DNA from: Streptomyces sp. NBC_01335
GTDB lineage: Bacteria; Actinomycetota; Actinomycetes; Streptomycetales; Streptomycetaceae
Length of the DNA stretch: 64,000 nt
Direction of reading: 5' to 3'
Assembly: GCF_035953295.1 (NCBI RefSeq)
Contig: NZ_CP108370.1
Location: 5,689,001 to 5,753,000 of the forward strand
Shown here one piece after another: positions 62,733 through 64,000 of this stretch (position 1 is the stretch's first letter; each line of letters begins with the position of its first letter). A program made the translations under genes and the position numbers. A model generated the notes under the pieces. It made no database searches and was not told the origin of the DNA. It saw nothing but the letters and a program-made list of their open reading frames with translations.

Positions 62733-62933
62733 ATGAGCGTCACTGCCGCCGAGTCCGTGCTGCGCGTCGAGAAGGGCCACGCCGCCCCCGAGGAGCTCGC
62801 GGCCATCACCGCCGTCCTGCTCGCCCGCGCGGCGGCCCGGCCCACCCCCGCCCGCCAGGGCCGCGACACGGCCGGATGGCGTCGCCTGGAGCGCACCCCC
62901 GGCTTCCGCGCCCCGCACAGCTGGCAGGGCTGA
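62733..62933 (+). CDS. accE: acyl-CoA carboxylase epsilon subunit
   Basis: A 66-residue partner that stimulates the actinobacterial acyl-CoA carboxylase complex. It has the short-subunit pattern LRVEKGHAAPEELAAITAVLLARAA, then TPARQG and a C-terminal WRRLERTPGFRAPHSWQG. The position immediately downstream of accB and the length match AccE/PccE. ATG 62733 is the only convincing start (GAGACACC upstream). A terminator starts right at the stop codon. Confidence 0.9.
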   Translation: MSVTAAESVLRVEKGHAAPEELAAITAVLLARAAARPTPARQGRDTAGWRRLERTPGFRAPHSWQG

Positions 62934-62954
62934 AACCCCCTCCCCGAGGGGGTT
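62934..62954 (+). terminator. terminator after accE
   Basis: AACCCCCTC / GAGGGGGTT, perfect 9-bp arms with a 3-base loop, abutting the stop codon. Confidence 0.7.
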
Positions 62955-63312
62955 ACCGCGAGTTCCGGAGCCCCCGGGGACGCGGACATCCCCGCTCGCA
63001 CCACCCCGGAAGGCCCTGGCGGGCCGTCCTGGGGATCGCACGTGGCCCCGGCCCGGAATTCTCCGGCCGGGGCCATTGCATGGCCGGAAACAGCCGTCAC
63101 GGCCTCCACTGGACCGTGCGCCGTCACGGCCTCCACCGGACCGTGCGCCCGGCCCCTGTACGCGGAGAGCCGTGCGGGGCCGCACAGAGAGGAAGCCCGC
63201 ACGGAGAAGAAGCCCCGCACGGAGAAGAAGCCCCGCCTTACCGGTGACCAACCGGGGGCGGGGCTTCTCTCCGTACGGGATCGTGCGGGATCGTGCGAGG
63301 TCGTACCCGTCG
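62955..63312. repeat. non-coding, repeat-rich interval between accE and cvnD
   Basis: It holds an inverted repeat TGGCCCCGGCC/GGCCGGGGCCA (63043-63075), a 27-bp direct repeat (63093-63119 and 63120-63146, one mismatch), and an exact 18-bp tandem repeat GCACGGAGAAGAAGCCCC (63199-63216, 63217-63234). The second 18-bp copy pairs with GGGCGGGGCTTCTCTCC (63255-63271) as a terminator hairpin for both converging sides. No gene is seen. Confidence 0.65.
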
Positions 63313-63894
63313 TCAGCGCAGCCGGGCCATGAGGGCGTGTTCGACGAGGGTGATGAGGGCGCTCTTGGCGTCGGAGCGGTGGCGGGCGTCGGTGGTGAGG
63401 ATCGGGGTGTCGGGTCCGATCTGGAGTGCTTCGCGTACTTCGTCGGGGGTGTAGGGCTGGTGTCCGTCGAAGCCGTTGAGGGCGATGACGAAGGGGAGGC
63501 CGCTGTTCTCGAAGTAGTCGACGGCGGGGAAGCAGTCGGCGAGGCGGCGGGTGTCGACCAGCACGACGGCGCCGATGGCGCCGCGTACGAGGTCGTCCCA
63601 CATGAACCAGAAACGGTCCTGCCCGGGGGTGCCGAACAGGTAGAGGATCAGGTCCTGGTCCAGGGTGATGCGTCCGAAGTCCATGGCCACCGTGGTGGTG
63701 GTCTTGTCCCCGGTGTGGGTCAGGTCGTCGATGCCCGCCGAAGCCGACGTCATCACGGCTTCGGTGCGCAGCGGGTTGATCTCCGAAACGGCACCGACAA
63801 ACGTGGTCTTACCCACGCCGAAGCCCCCTGCCACCACGATCTTCGCCGAGGTGGTGGAGCGGGCCGCTCCGCCGCTAGAGCTTGCGAAGTCCAC
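63313..63894 (-). CDS. cvnD: conservon GTPase-like protein CvnD
   Basis: A 193-residue small GTPase-like protein of the actinobacterial conservons (Cvn), which work as membrane sensor complexes with CvnA-C. The P-loop is VVAGGFGVGKTTFVGAVSE. The switch region is LFGTPGQDRFWFMWDDL, in which the G3 Asp of DxxG is replaced, as usual in this family. Base-recognition is ALNGFD (NxFD) and TDAR. By locus it matches the cvn1 cluster next to accB/accE. The GTG at 63894 overlaps the upstream cvnC stop by 20 bases. Confidence 0.92.
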   Translation of the reverse strand: MDFASSSGGAARSTTSAKIVVAGGFGVGKTTFVGAVSEINPLRTEAVMTSASAGIDDLTHTGDKTTTTVAMDFGRITLDQDLILYLFGTPGQDRFWFMWDDLVRGAIGAVVLVDTRRLADCFPAVDYFENSGLPFVIALNGFDGHQPYTPDEVREALQIGPDTPILTTDARHRSDAKSALITLVEHALMARLR

Positions 63895-64000
63895 TGAGCA
63901 CCCTTTCGAGCAGTGTCACATCTGGCTGACCGCCGGCGGTCTCGTCGCCGCCGGGCTGATGGATAGCGACGAGTCCGGCCTCGGCCAGGTCGGCGACGAG
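63875..64000 (-). CDS. cvnC: conservon DUF742 protein CvnC, C-terminal part (5' end outside window)
   Basis: The minus-strand frame entering at the window edge reads LVADLAEAGLVAIHQPG, then TLLERVLSGLRKL, and stops at 63875-63877. The hydrophobic ADLAEAGL...LLERVLxGLRKL tail is the usual end of DUF742 proteins, and the 20-base overlap with the GTPase gene is the conserved cvnC-cvnD arrangement. Only the last ~41 residues are visible. Confidence 0.85.
   Translation of the reverse strand, partial: LVADLAEAGLVAIHQPGGDETAGGQPDVTLLERVLSGLRKL

Overview
The window is about 72% GC by eye, uses GTG and TTG starts, has strongly G/C-biased third codon positions and carries Tat and lipoprotein signal peptides. 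All of this fits a Streptomyces chromosome. Gene content and order (cdgC-ilvB-ilvN-ilvC-serA, proline catabolism genes, leuB, ilvE, cimA, accB-accE, cvnD/cvnC) match, from memory, the conserved chromosomal-core locus around SCO5511-SCO5542 of S. coelicolor, with accessory genes inserted between the core genes. No tRNA, rRNA, CRISPR array, insertion sequence or prophage was seen.

Layout. 1-9239: tail of an SLC13/ArsB-type permease, a small cupin protein overlapping a GNAT acetyltransferase, an acidic two-helix membrane protein, a PQQ-type sugar dehydrogenase lipoprotein, an aldo/keto reductase, a 2-hydroxyacid dehydrogenase whose initiation region is tandemly repeated, and a large membrane GGDEF-EAL protein (CdgC type) with a degenerate EAL domain. 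9240-14987: leader peptide and attenuator, then ilvB-ilvN-ilvC and serA. 14988-20055: an accessory polymorphic-toxin island: a membrane protein with an Flp-prepilin-like helix and a C-terminal REase-fold toxin domain, a decayed dehydrogenase fragment, an uncharacterised gene, and two overlapping probable immunity genes. 20056-24125: PucR-type regulator divergent from proline dehydrogenase and P5C dehydrogenase. 24308-29555: PPOX-type flavoprotein and a DmdR/Fur-boxed iron-siderophore ABC importer.

29556-41272: a 43-residue basic protein, a secreted purple acid phosphatase, leuB, ilvE, a CGNR-type regulator divergent from a carboxymuconolactone-decarboxylase/phosphotriesterase-like pair, a HAD phosphatase, CsbD, an MHS transporter, and cimA behind a probable Ile-sensing attenuator. 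41273-48700: membrane protein, secreted GH30, LacI regulator and secreted GH3, probably a glucan-utilisation cluster. 48786-60519: secreted or membrane glycine-rich protein, a second CGNR regulator divergent from a cyclic-nucleotide-type phosphodiesterase, a 1393-residue S53 peptidase with Kelch repeats, a methyltransferase, YceI, a small secreted protein with DD-peptidase-like motifs, and a frameshifted GH64 beta-1,3-glucanase. 61062-64000: the acetyl-CoA carboxylase accB-accE genes and the end of a cvn conservon.

How the parts work together. ilvBNC, ilvE, leuB and cimA supply branched-chain amino acids. Two of these units (ilvB and cimA) have transcription-attenuation architecture, and leuB has an operator-like palindrome over its -10. 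accB/accE feed malonyl-CoA to fatty acid and polyketide synthesis. GH30, GH3 and GH64 form a secreted glucan-degrading capability. The least expected parts are the toxin/immunity island, the shared TAACG half-sites of the two CGNR regulators, and the cimA leader.
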